From Chaetomium olivaceum (lineage: Eukaryota > Ascomycota > Sordariomycetes > Sordariales > Chaetomiaceae), in NCBI GenBank assembly GCA_039881045.1, contig JAYWVB010000069.1:1-64000 (forward strand): 64,000 bases of DNA, given 5' to 3'. The notes under the pieces were generated by a model that saw only the letters and a program-made list of their open reading frames with translations, ran no database searches and was not told the origin of the DNA. Below are positions 11,339-22,925 of the stretch, in pieces. Position numbers and translations under genes: made by a program. Each line of letters begins with the position of its first letter. Position 1 is the first letter of the stretch.

Positions 11339-12747
11339 TTAATTCTTTTCACTGCTACTTAGCAGGGAAATTCGTATTTCTTCATTATTTAAGATATTTT
11401 TATATAAAAAGTAAGTTCCATTTAGAGCTCTATTATTTACTGTAGAACGTGCTATTCCTAAATATTTAGCGCATTCTACTATAGAACTAAAAGATTTAAA
11501 TACTTCCCCACTTTTTTTCACTAAAGTTACAGTAATATTTTTATTGTCTACTTTATAGCGATTCAAGGATAAAATAAAAATTTTTCCTTCTCTTATTTCA
11601 TAATTAGAAGGTTGTTTTATAAACTCTTCAATTTTTTCCAAATCTATATCTATCTTTGGTTTGTTAGAAGTGGACAATCTACTATTATTCATTCTACTAG
11701 CTATAAGATTAACAAAATCTGCACCTTCTGATATATAATGAAGTCCTTTTTGGAGAATTCTAAATATCAATTTAAAATCCAAGTAATCTGAAGACTTTTT
11801 ACTATGTCATTGTACACTATCAAAAATTGGTGCTTCGCTGCTTCGCTGCTTCGCTGCTTCGCTGCTTCGCTGCTTCGCTGCTTCGCTGCTTCGCTGCTTC
11901 GCTGCTTCGCTGCTTCGCTGCTTCGCATTAAACCTAGTTCAATTAAATCACTATTTTGAATATTTAAATTAAGTTGACCAGGATAACCTTCATAAACATT
12001 AAATCCTGCGCAGCGCGAGCTAGCGATTAAATTGCTAAAAATAACACTGGAATTTGAATTTTTCAGGAAGTTAAGAATTTATTCAAGTAAAACTTTATTA
12101 CCTTTCTGACCTATAGATAATATAACTTTTTTCGTTTGAGGGTTATAACTGAAGGAACCATCCCCTTCTATAAATCCAATTAATCAATTAATAGTAACTT
12201 TAGAGTGATTAGAAGGCATAGTGAAATCAATTCTTTTAGTATTCATTTCATTTATAATTTCTAGTATTCTAGGTTTTAATTTTTCAATATTTCGTCTACT
12301 TTCACTTATGTAAAGTGCAAATGCTTCTTTAAATGCTAAAAAATTAAGATGTTTTGTTGAATTCAAATTATATTCGTTAAATATCACTATAATTTTAGCT
12401 ATATCCTTTTTGGCTATTACATTATAAGTGACTTTAGCTCTTGTAGAATTAATACTTATTTTTCCCATATTTAATTGATTCTTAATATATTCTAAAACAG
12501 GGAGATCATCAATATGTAAACCAAAGCTAAATCTAAACTCAAAAGCACTACCAGATCTTTGAGGAGTAATTTTAAAACAACCTTCAGCGTCTGTAAAACC
12601 CCGGAATCAATCAATAAATTCATAAGATAAATTATCTTGTTTTTCCTCTGTACAAGTACTATAATGAGCTACTACATTCTTAAAAACAAAAGGCAAGGCA
12701 AAAGGCAAGGCAAAAGGCAATAAATTTGAGTTACAAGTTGCTAATCC
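11339..12747 (-). pseudogene. Broken LAGLIDADG ORF between trnY and trnN (left copy)
   Basis: Mirror of 51182-52589. The internal TAA stop and the 8-nt repeat occur here as in the right arm. The last 147 codons (11339-11782) are open in this arm, whereas the right arm has a further frameshift there. Confidence 0.75.
11830..11927. repeat. 8-nt tandem repeat (left copy)
   Basis: About 12 copies of GCTTCGCT inside the broken LAGLIDADG ORF; mirror of 52003-52098. Confidence 0.9.
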
Positions 12748-12974
12748 CTATGTAGATTAAACTTCTCCGCAGGATACTAATTTTATAGGGATCCGTAGAA
12801 GGTAAGATTTACTTACTTAACAGCTAATTACTTACTTAACAGCTGATTACTACTGGCCGCTGCTAACATTACGTGCTACGCGAGCTATTAAATAAGACTA
12901 ATAGTATAAAAATACTTAAAGTAATTATATAACATACAACTATTTACTAAATATAGATATAACTAGATATAGTA

Positions 12975-13061
12975 TAGGAGAGAAAGGAATTGAACCTTCG
13001 ATGATTAATTAATCATTAAGTTTACAGCTTAACCCGTCATACCAACAAACGGAACTCTCCT
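12975..13061 (-). tRNA. trnY: tRNA-Tyr (GUA), left copy
   Basis: Mirror of 50868-50954. Acceptor AGGAGAG/CTCTCCT, long variable arm. Confidence 0.93.
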
Positions 13062-13158
13062 TTATATATAAATATAATATATATATTTATATATAAATAA
13101 AATAAGTAAAAAAGAAAAAATCTTTTTTTTTACTTTATAAATTTTTGATTGTTTATCG

Positions 13159-14694
13159 CTGATAAATCCCGTGCAACTTCCACTACACGAACCGTATTTC
13201 GACTTTACACTAATCATAGCCACACATAGGAAGGACCCTGTTCTAACATCTAAAACTTAGACATTTACTTACTTAGCGCAGATGAAGCAAACTTATTGTG
13301 TAAACTATTTTCAGCATGTGACGAGTGGTTAGTACCAATCCGAGGGAATATTCACCGTGTCATGGTGATTCACGATTACTAGCAATTTCTTATTCATGCA
13401 GCCGAATTTCAGACTACAATTCATATCTATTTTATCCTATTTTGTTAGATTAGCTAAAATTCGCATTTTTGCATCTATTTGTTTAGGAACATGTGGCACG
13501 TCTATAGCCCACAACATCTAGGCCATGATGACTTGTCTTGATCCCTTTTATCATTACCCATATAAAGGCGAAATACTTTATTTTTTTTAATTTACAAATA
13601 AAGCAAGGGTTTTCGTTAATTACGTGGACTAAACCACAGTTTCACAACATTAACTGAAGACAGCCGTGCAACACTTGTGTTATCGAAGTAATTATATATT
13701 TACTTATATATAAAAAACAACTATTCAAGTTGTGGTAAGGTTTTTCGTGGGTCATCGAATTAAATAACATACTTCACTGCTGGTGTCAGAAACGGTCTAG
13801 TGATTTCAGTTCCTGCGTTGCCACATTACTCTTGAGGTGAAATGCTTACACTTTCATTTATAGACTAGACCTAACATCTAACCTATGGCATTCATAATTG
13901 ACTGCTAAGACTACTTGGGTCTCTAATCCTTTTTGCGACCTTAGCCTTCGTCCTTCGACGTCAGTTTTTACATAAAAGATTGCCTTCGCCTTCACCAGTC
14001 CCCTAGGTATCAACGAATTTTATCTCTACACTCTAAAGTTCGACCTTCTTACATAAAACTCTAGAATAATTGTCCCTATTTCAGGCAAATTTTTTCCGTC
14101 TGAGTACCCTTTAAACCTATTAAAGATGATTAACACTAGTCTCTTACGTATTGCCGCGACTGCTGGCACGTAATTGGTCAAGACATATGTACATATTGTC
14201 ATTATCAATATGTATACAGAACTTTATTCGATAAATCGATAAAATTGGCCCTGTCGCATTATTTTTATTTTGACTTTGAAAGACAAACTAAGATTTATTT
14301 AAGGGCCACCGTTCTTCCAAGTTACCAGTTCAGCCGTTAGGCCATTGACCAATATTCCTCACTGCTGTACTTATTTGCCTTGGGATTTTTTCATCCCCAA
14401 TGTGGTCGATCAACCTTTCAGCTTCGACTAAGAGAATTAAGGCTTGTTAAGCTATTACCTTAACAACTACCTATCCCTGAGATTTAAATTTTCCCCCTAA
14501 AGCGGGCTTCCCCTTTTTGATATAAAGGATTTTTTCTTTTCTTTAGGATTGGCCAAAAAATCTAATACTCACCTGTACACCACTTTTAATTTAAGTTTTA
14601 GACTGAGTCTAAAACTCCTTCGATAAATTAAACGTACGATTAGCATGTGTCAAGTACTTGGACAGCGTTCAATCAGAGCCATCACCAAACTCTT
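13159..14694 (-). rRNA. rns: Small subunit rRNA (left copy)
   Basis: Mirror of 49235-50770. Uninterrupted; the universal blocks of the 530 loop, 790 loop and 1400 region are present. Ends are estimated from similarity to 16S rRNA termini. Confidence 0.93.
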
Positions 14695-15340
14695 TTAATT
14701 TTTTATTGATGCAATAAAAATAATTTTTTTATTTTAATTACATCACTTATTAATTTTTAATTTTTTAGTTTTTTTGATTAAAAATCTAAATTTAACCCGG
14801 ATTAAATTAAGCTATATTATGCTTATATATAATAACTAAATAAAAGAAGTTTTCTAGCTTGTAAGTCCGCAACTTAAAGTTAACTACTTAATATTAAATT
14901 ATTTGTCACTTGTTTATTTTTTCTATAAAAAACTTAAAATTTTTATTTAAAAATATATTTAACATATAACTTTCCATTTAATCACTAAATCAGTCATTAA
15001 TGCGTACGAAGTATGCATTAAAAAAAAAGAAGGAAAACTGTAATTTATAGGCTTTATTATTTGAATAAAAAGTCTTACTAGGAAGTACGAAGTACGAGTT
15101 TTGATGAGCGCTAGTTCATAAATATAAGGATTAATCAAATTACATCGTAATATAGTATACTACCCGCTAATAAGGCTAATATGGTAATAATACTATTATC
15201 TATAATACATAAATTAAAAAAGTGGAGTTCTTTTTACTAAAGGCTAGTAACTAACCTCATATATAACGAGAGGCTAGAATAGACCGAAAGCTATCCCTCA
15301 ATAGCTCCATATCTGTAACCAGTTACTGTTTCAGGGTCAG
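14695..15340. other. Spacer between rns and orf302 (left copy)
   Basis: Mirror of 48589-49234. AT-rich, with two small TACGAAG-core palindromes (near 15000-15020 and 15086-15100). No gene supported. Confidence 0.6.
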
Positions 15341-16249
15341 TTACGGAACCGGGTGAGTTCCGGGGTGAGTTCCGGATCCAGTTTCCGGAACTGGAACAGT
15401 TCCAGTTTGCGACGTACTACTTTCGATCGGATATAAGTCACGAGAAAATCTAGAGTCCAATTGATGAAGTTTATTTATGGCTTCATTAGCCATAACCTTC
15501 TGTTGATTACTTAATTTAGTTACAAGATCTACATATGTTTCCATTAAAGGTTTAGCTTCGTTAGGGTAAAACTTCTCGGTACCATCTTGGATACCAGACA
15601 AAACATCATTAAATTTAATAAATTGTGAATCATATAACTTTACAGCTTCATCTGCTCCATCTATAGCTATACGGAGTTCAGTAAGTTTACCTATACTTGT
15701 ATTTTGGGGGATTTCAATAAACATCTCGGGTAAATTTCGATTTTGTAATAAAAATGAAGGTTTAAAAGTAACTAATTTGTCACCGTACACAGGTACATTC
15801 TCAGAGATTTTGGGTATAGAGCTTTCCTGGAAATAGCTAGGAAAGTGAGATTTATCTACAGATAAAAGACGTTTATGTATGTCCTTCAAAGGATTTGGGT
15901 TTTTTACTTTAGATTCAGCCTTAGCCTCCTCCATTGAACCCAATTTATTTTTACTTTCAATAATAACAGCCTCCTGTGGAGCTGGAGCCTCTTGATAAGC
16001 CTCCTGCGGAGCCTCTTGCGGAGCCTCTTGCGGGGCCTCTTGCGGCGTTTGTACTAAATTCTGAACTTTACTGTGATCTAATTGAAAAATTATTTTTTCA
16101 TTACCTATTTCAGTAACACTATTACTACTAATTAGACTTTTAATAGTATCCAACTCAAATATCCCCAAAAATATTAAATTAACAAGCGTGTTGATAATAA
16201 TAATACCTAAATAAATATAAGCCATCTTAGAGGCATATTTTATTGCCAT
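15341..16249 (-). CDS. Unrecognised membrane-anchored ORF, 302 aa (intact copy)
   Basis: Open from ATG to TAA without needing TGA as Trp. It lies 62 nt after atp6 and before rns, on the same strand, so it is probably in the same transcript. Residues 9-33 are a hydrophobic segment, likely a single membrane anchor near the N terminus. Residues 69-94 are a run of PQEA-type repeats. Residues 100-275 are a mixed charged region without a motif I know, and the last 25 residues are Thr, Pro and Gly-rich with HPGTHP. The right-arm copy (47672-48588) is broken by two indels. I do not recognise the family. Mitochondrial codon use resembles its neighbours except in the GC-richer repeat and tail. It could be a lineage-specific gene or a fragment of a mitochondrial plasmid; neither is shown. 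Confidence 0.7.
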   Translation of the reverse strand: MAIKYASKMAYIYLGIIIINTLVNLIFLGIFELDTIKSLISSNSVTEIGNEKIIFQLDHSKVQNLVQTPQEAPQEAPQEAPQEAYQEAPAPQEAVIIESKNKLGSMEEAKAESKVKNPNPLKDIHKRLLSVDKSHFPSYFQESSIPKISENVPVYGDKLVTFKPSFLLQNRNLPEMFIEIPQNTSIGKLTELRIAIDGADEAVKLYDSQFIKFNDVLSGIQDGTEKFYPNEAKPLMETYVDLVTKLSNQQKVMANEAINKLHQLDSRFSRDLYPIESSTSQTGTVPVPETGSGTHPGTHPVP

Positions 16250-16311
16250 TATTTCATAGAAGAAATAAATTCTATTGTATATAATAATATAAACATCATA
16301 TTCTTGTTAAA

Positions 16312-18455
16312 TTAATGTAAATCTAAACCGTCTTTTATATAAGAAGAAGTTAATACCACAAAAACCTGAGCTTGAATTACAGCAATAGCTAACTCTAAAC
16401 CTGAAAAGGCAACAATAAAACTTAAAGGTATTAAACCGAGTACAAAAAAGATAAATCCTGAACTCATTATAGTATAAGTAAAACCACTTAAAATGTTTAA
16501 TAACATATGACCTGCAGTTATGTTAGCTGCTAATCTTAAACCCAGAGAAACATTACGTGCAAGATATGATATGAATTCTATTAAAACTAATAAAGGTAAT
16601 AATCCTAAAGGACAACCTGCTGGGACTAATAAAGAAAAAAATTTTAACCCATGTTTCTGAAAACCTAAAATAGTTGCACCTAAAACTATAGTAAAACTAA
16701 GGGCAAATGTTAAAACGAAGTGGCTTGTTGATGCAAAACTGTAAGGACAGCACAACAAATCTTATAGACTTGCCGTGGTGGACTATATCTTAATCACTCA
16801 GTTGTTATTGTAAAACAGTGTTAAGTGATTTTTCACGTGTAGTCTCTAAGGATCCTACTCATAACGCGGCTGGTTATTTTGGTTTCCTGCTGATTATTCA
16901 TTGTTTCATCCTTTAAGATTTTCACCGATAATCGGTACCTGAAGGCATTAGAAGTTTCCAGCATATAGTGAAATTTATTGTATTTTATTATTATTTATCT
17001 ATGATATTACAATTATCTAAACATTTATTCTTCTTTTATTGTTATTCTCTTTCTATTCATATTACTTTTAATTAGTTTTATTATTTCTAATCCTTCGTCT
17101 GTTAAATGAGCTTTAGATTTTATTAATCCGGCTATTTGTAGAAAATCTAAATAATCCTCTTTTTTAACTCCTAATAAGGGATACTCATTTAAGAAAGGTA
17201 TTAGCTTATCATTTATATCTGAAAAGACTGTTACTAAGTATTGACCTTCATCACGTGTTGGTGATTTGTAATATCTACCATAGTTTAGATAAGTAGCGAT
17301 ATCCTTTAACAATTCCTCATCTTTAGTATGTTGAGTTATTGAAAATCTTAAACTAACGTTTCTATTATTTTGAGTTAGAACTTGGAAACTTCCTTCAGCT
17401 TCTATAAATCCTCTAATTCAGTTTAAGTTCTTAATCTTAACATTTAAAGGGTTATATATTACTGAAGGTCTTACTACTGGTTTTGCAAGAGGGAAACTCT
17501 CTTTAAACTTATCTGATAGACCTCAGTTTAATGTAGCTTTAATTCCTACTAACTTCAGTAACCCTTCTATAGAGAGATGCTCTTTATTCTTTATGATAGC
17601 TATAGCTTGTTTAAATAAAAGATAATCTGCACTCTTTTGAGTTATTAAAGGATAACTGTCAAAATGATTTGTGATTATTTGTAAATTCTTTAAAGAACTT
17701 ACACGATATTGGATAGAATCAACTCCATGTTTATAGATCTTTCCTGTTTTCAAAGTTCTTTGTATAGCTTTTAATAATTTAATATCCTTATTATGTAAAG
17801 ATATACTAAAGATAGGCTTAACTTGTCAACCAGTTAAGTTTTTACCTTGTTTATATATTGAAAGAGAGAAACAACCTTCTCCATCTACAAATCCTGTAAG
17901 ATAATCAGGATTAAGGTAGAAGGTATTTTTATTGTTAAAACTATATCTAGGACTATCCTTAGATATGTCTATTTGTATGGATGACTGAGAGTCAGAGTTA
18001 AAAGAAGAATATGATTGTATTTGAAAGATTAAATTATTCTGTAATTTTAATGCTTCAAGTATGTTTGAGATAAATAATGATAAAATGCAAAGGCTCCTAT
18101 TAACCATTCCAATTAAATTGTTAATTAAAATAAAAATAAATAAAGTATAAATAAAAGGAAAGTATACTTGACCATTTTTAGGATTTATTTGATTTGTTAC
18201 TATGCTGTGGATAGTTGCATATAAAGATTCTTGACTTATAGATCAATTATCACTTACTAATTTATTATAATTTGTACTTAGAAGATTTGTAATTAATAAG
18301 AACAAAGCCCCTATTGTTAAGTAAAACCCAATATTCGTAATGGAGATATGTAAATTACCTAAAATAGGTGTATCTATATTTATTAAATCTCTTATTTCAA
18401 ACTGACTTAGAGGACTTAAATTGTCTCTTCAATCGCTACAAGTTAAATTAGTCAT
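16312..18455 (-). CDS. atp6: ATP synthase subunit a (left copy, 2 exons)
   Basis: Mirror of 45467-47608. Exons are 18102-18455 and 16312-16746, separated by a group I intron at 16747-18101. Both exons are intact and equal in length to the right-arm copy. Confidence 0.94.
17025..18101 (-). CDS. LAGLIDADG homing endonuclease in atp6 intron (intact copy)
   Basis: Continuous reading frame fused to atp6 exon 1, with TGA as Trp. Two LAGLIDADG motifs are visible, YLTGFVDGEGCF and WIRGFIEAEGSF, in the usual two-domain arrangement of monomeric intron endonucleases, which cleave intronless alleles and may help splicing (family knowledge). The motif acidic residues (D or E before G) are kept. The frame ends in a basic tail, before the ribozyme core at the 3' side of the intron. 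The right-arm copy (45821-46896) has a small indel near 46065 that creates a stop just after the first motif, so only this arm has a full frame. Confidence 0.88.
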
Positions 18456-18725
18456 ATTATTAAACTTTTTTTATATTAGATCTTAAAAAATCCTTAAGGA
18501 TGATAAGGTTATTATCCTTAGACAAATATGTGAAAAATATCCTATTAAACCTTGATCATTCTATACATTAAATATTATCTTTTCTTTTTTTCTTTTTCTT
18601 ATAAAGGGAATTCCGAATTATATTTATAGTATATATCTGTAATCCGAATCAGGATTCATCTACGAAAGGTGAAGATCCGGCTTTTAGACTGATTATTTAA
18701 CGTTCATACCCTGTATACCGTACTC

Positions 18726-18893
18726 CTACTTGTTTATAGAACTATCTAAAAGTTTGGATATAAAAGTACGAGATAAAAATAAACGAACAAATCTAGGTAA
18801 AATATATTTAGATAAAATATAAACAGTTAGAGCAATTATAACAAAAGTAAAAGTTATTTCATTTACAAAAAAAAAGGGAACTAATTGAGGCAT
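18726..18893 (-). CDS. atp8: ATP synthase subunit 8 (left copy)
   Basis: Mirror of 45029-45196. Starts MPQLVPF, 55 codons plus stop, intact. Confidence 0.93.
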   Translation of the reverse strand: MPQLVPFFFVNEITFTFVIIALTVYILSKYILPRFVRLFLSRTFISKLLDSSINK

Positions 18894-19373
18894 TATTTTT
18901 CTAACAAAGCAAAAAAGAGAATAAAAACAAGGAACGGTATCGAACCTACGAACCAATATTCACATTAAGTACATAACAAATAAGCCTAGAATCCCATCAT
19001 ACATAGAGATAACCTTCAGAACATGTTGGTAGATTAGGCTTAAGTGCAGACGATCTAACTTTACAAACGTCAAGTTTAGATGTGCTTTAAAATCTTTCCT
19101 TTAATTGATAAAACAAAGAGCAGCCTCGACTGGCCTCAGCTAGCCTCCGCTTAAAATTGTTTATTAAATATTCTAAATGATGGGGTTTAGGGGGGGGGGG
19201 AATAAATTTATAGTACCTTTTGTCAGGATTTAATAAGTAAACTTGATTTTAGGGACTAGATATATAATTTCAGTATTATGTACTATGTAGTACCGTTAAG
19301 AAATGTAAAGAGTATAATACAAGGGATCTATAGCATAGTGGCATATTTATTTAATATATAATTTATATTTTGT
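18894..19373. other. Spacer between atp8 and nad4 (left copy)
   Basis: Mirror of 44549-45028. Contains a poly-G run near 19190-19199 that differs in length from the right arm's poly-C run. No gene supported. Confidence 0.6.
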
Positions 19374-22313
19374 TTAAATATTGTACAATAAACTTGATAC
19401 ATAGTAATGTAAACCATCTAGAATAAAAGAAGGATATATACCAAATATTATAGTAAAAGCAACTAAAGTTAATAATATGAAAAATTCTCTTTTAGTTACA
19501 TCAGCTATACTTTCTTCAAAGAATTTACTAAATGAACCACCAAACATGATTCTGTTAAACATGTAAATAGTGTAAGCTGCAGAAAATATTATAGAAGAAC
19601 AAGCGATCGCACCTAACACTGGTAATCTTTCGAATATACCGTATAGGGACATAAACTCTCCTACGAAATTTAAAGTCAATGGAGTCGCACAATTTCCTAA
19701 ACAAAGAATAAAGAATAGTATAGATAAAAGAGGCATCATTTGAGTCATTCCCTTGTAGAAAGATATAATTCTAGTTCCTGAACGGTCGTACAGAATACCA
19801 CCTACACATATAAATAACCCTGAACTAACAAACCCGTGACCTAATCCTAATAAAATACTACCTTCAATTCCTTGTATTGTATTACTGAAGGCACTCATTA
19901 AGTATACTGCTGCATGAGCTACTGAAGAATATGCAACTAACTCTTTTACATCTGTAGTTCTAAGAGTGCTAATGCTAGCATAAACAATACTGATAGCTCC
20001 TATAGTATAAATTAGGAAAGTATAGTTAATTGAAATACTAGGTAATAATGGAAGCATTAATCTGAATATTCCGTATAAACTTAGCTTAAGAACAACCGCA
20101 GCTAATATTATACTTCCACCTAGAGGAGACTCAACATGGGCCCTTAATAATCAACTTTGTAGTCCTCAGACCGGAGTTTTTACTGCAAAAGCAATAAATA
20201 TACCGCAAAATAAAAATATTTGAGTAGTATATTCAAAACTACTTTTGAATAAAACGTCGAAATAAGTTGTACCCATTATTGAAGACATCGTTAATATAGA
20301 TAATAATAAAAATAAAGATCCGAATACGTTCGCATAACTGCGTTTTCTTTAATTTTGAGTTACTTCAATTCATACTGGCTAACCAGCAATTATAATATAT
20401 TAATTTTTTCTGTAGGAATTCATACTTAACTTGATAGATTGAATTTTAGACAAACCTTGTTCTGTTAAATGTTCTTTATTGTGCATTAAACCCAATACTT
20501 TTTTAAAATCCGCAAAGTCTAAAGCTTTAACACCTTTAATCGGATATTTATTAAATAGTGGTATAATTTTTTCAAAAACATCTTTAAAGTTTGTTACAAC
20601 AAAATATACAGCGGATTGGTTTAACCTTAATTCAATTCTACCACACCTAAGAGTGGATATTAACATTTCCATTAGTTCAATATCTTTGCTATGTTGAACA
20701 ATATGAAATTTTAACACTACGGATTTACCCCATTTAGTTGTAGGAGAGTTACGTATAGAAATATGAAAACATCCGTCACCACTAGTTAAACCTGCGATTC
20801 AATTAGGATTTATATTATTAATTTTAGGAACTAATGGCCCAGGTACAGGCTGGATATCAGGGAAATTTAATTTCAATTCTTCTGATAAACCTAAATTCAT
20901 AGAATCTCTAATACAAAGTAATTTATTAAACCCTTGTTTATTTAAATGTTCTTTATCCTTAATTAATTGAACAGCACTTTTAAAAAGAGTATAATCTGCT
21001 CATTTTTGACCTAATAATGGATAATTATCAAAATGAGCAATGATTGTTTTTAAATCTTTTAAAGATTTAACTGTATATTGTGAAGAAGTTTCTCCGTGTT
21101 TGGTGATTTTACCAAACCCAAAAAATTTTTGAATTTGAGATAGTAAATCTAAATCTTTACTATGTAAAGCAATTTTAAAAATAGCTTGGATTTGATAACC
21201 CATTCTATACGTATCACTTTTAAAAAAACCTAACATAAAAGATCCTTCTGCATCAACTAACCCTGTAATAAATCAGGGATCTAAATTAGTTTTAGCTTCC
21301 AACTTGTTTATGTAGGTTGTGTGCAATGATCTTTTAAAGTTACTATTTGCAATTATATTATTATAACGAGAATGAATTTTTCTCTCAAAAACAGGTTTAC
21401 CTGCGACTAGAGTACACCTTACGAAATCTAAAATTCTAGAATTCGAAGAACCATCTACTCGTTGCTCTTTTACACCCTTTAAGTTTATAGTCTGTATACA
21501 CTTGACTTTAAACCAAGAATGATTTAGATCCGCGATTACCCATTTCATGAACAAATTGTTCTTCATCTTTAGTGATATTACCATACCCTGAGTCATTAAT
21601 CAGGCCATATAAAAAGTTTCCTTTATGTACTTGGTTACTAAAGCTTTAAGGCTTGCCCGGAATTTGGCTCTTTTACACTTTCGGGAAAATGTATATAAAA
21701 ATATGTAGAAACTAGCTCTTACTTTATTACTTGATCCAAATAAACCAATTAATATAAATAAAGGTGGTAATATACTTTCAAAAAATATATAAAATAATAG
21801 TACATCTAACACTAAAAACACTGCTAATAATAGAGTTTCTAAGAGCAATATGATTATTAAGTATGATTTTATATTGTTTACTATTGAGTTTCAATTAGAT
21901 ACTAACGCTATAGGCATTATTATTGTAGTTAATAAAACAAAGTATATTGAAAGACCATCCACTCCTAAATATATATCATAAAAACTTAAATCCAAATTTT
22001 CTTGTATAAATTGAAATTGATTATTGCTAAAGTCGAACAACATATATATTATTAATGATACAATTAGATTTAGTATAGTAGTTATAAAAGCGATTTTCTT
22101 ATAATAACTTACATCAAAAAAAGAATATTCTTTATTATCTGCATTTAAACCATTTCCCTTTGAAAAATCTATAAACCTTTTATCTTGACGGGCGTTCTCT
22201 CCCTTATCCATAGATTTTACCATCGGTACTGTTGCAGGATAAAAACTATGTATTGTAGAGATTAAAAATATACCTATTATAGGTATAATTAGCAAAACAT
22301 ATAATAAAGACAC
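19374..22313 (-). CDS. nad4: NADH dehydrogenase subunit 4 (left copy, 2 exons)
   Basis: Mirror of 41605-44548. Exons 21687-22313 and 19374-20324; intron 20325-21686. GTG start as in the right arm. Both exons open. Confidence 0.93.
20400..21686 (-). CDS. LAGLIDADG ORF of nad4 intron (left copy)
   Basis: Mirror of 42232-43521. In frame with exon 1. It lacks one codon (a Ser) that the right arm has near 42547, so both frames stay open. Confidence 0.85.
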
Positions 22314-22925
22314 CTAGACGTGGTCGCTACCCTTACTTTTACACTAATTCGCCACAGTAAAACATCACACCAGAGATAAATTGCTGAAGATATTGAAATA
22401 CATCTGATATCTGGTAGTCTTCATCTTTAACAGTAAAAACCCAAATAACCGTACTTTATACTTCGTACATCGTAGACTACAGAGGGATACCTCCTATTTT
22501 ACTAATTTCGCTAAGAGGTTTTATGCTTTATTAATAGTACATTGTGCTGCTGGGCTGTGCTTACTACGTCAGCAGCAGAAGTATGCATATATTTAACCAA
22601 TGTATTCTAGAGATTATTTTATTTAAAAAGTAAACAACACATAGGTACCTACTAGTATTAATAGCAGTATACTATTATAATTAACAGTTTGAGATAGTAA
22701 TAATAGGTAGTCCATAACTTCTGCTACTTATTTCGTAGCAAGCTAAAGCTAAGCAAAGCAGCAGTACACTACACTGCTATAATAGTACTATAACATAAAA
22801 TTATAATTATATAACTATGCCAACCTTAAAGGTTACAAAAAGCACTTATAATTAATTATTATTATTATTATTCTTATAATTAGATATAACTATATAATAA
22901 TAAAAAAAGAAGAGGGTTTTATTAA
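22314..22925. other. Spacer between nad1 and nad4 (left copy)
   Basis: Mirror of 40993-41604. Holds several small palindromes with GCAGCAG and TACGAAG-like cores. No gene seen. Confidence 0.6.

Noticed and set aside
11830..11927. Possible CRISPR-like array
   Set aside because: The units are 8 nt in direct tandem with no spacers, and this is mitochondrial DNA. It is a minisatellite.
14026..14208. 60-codon frame inside rns
   Set aside because: It lies across the conserved 530 loop of the small subunit rRNA and is a chance open frame.
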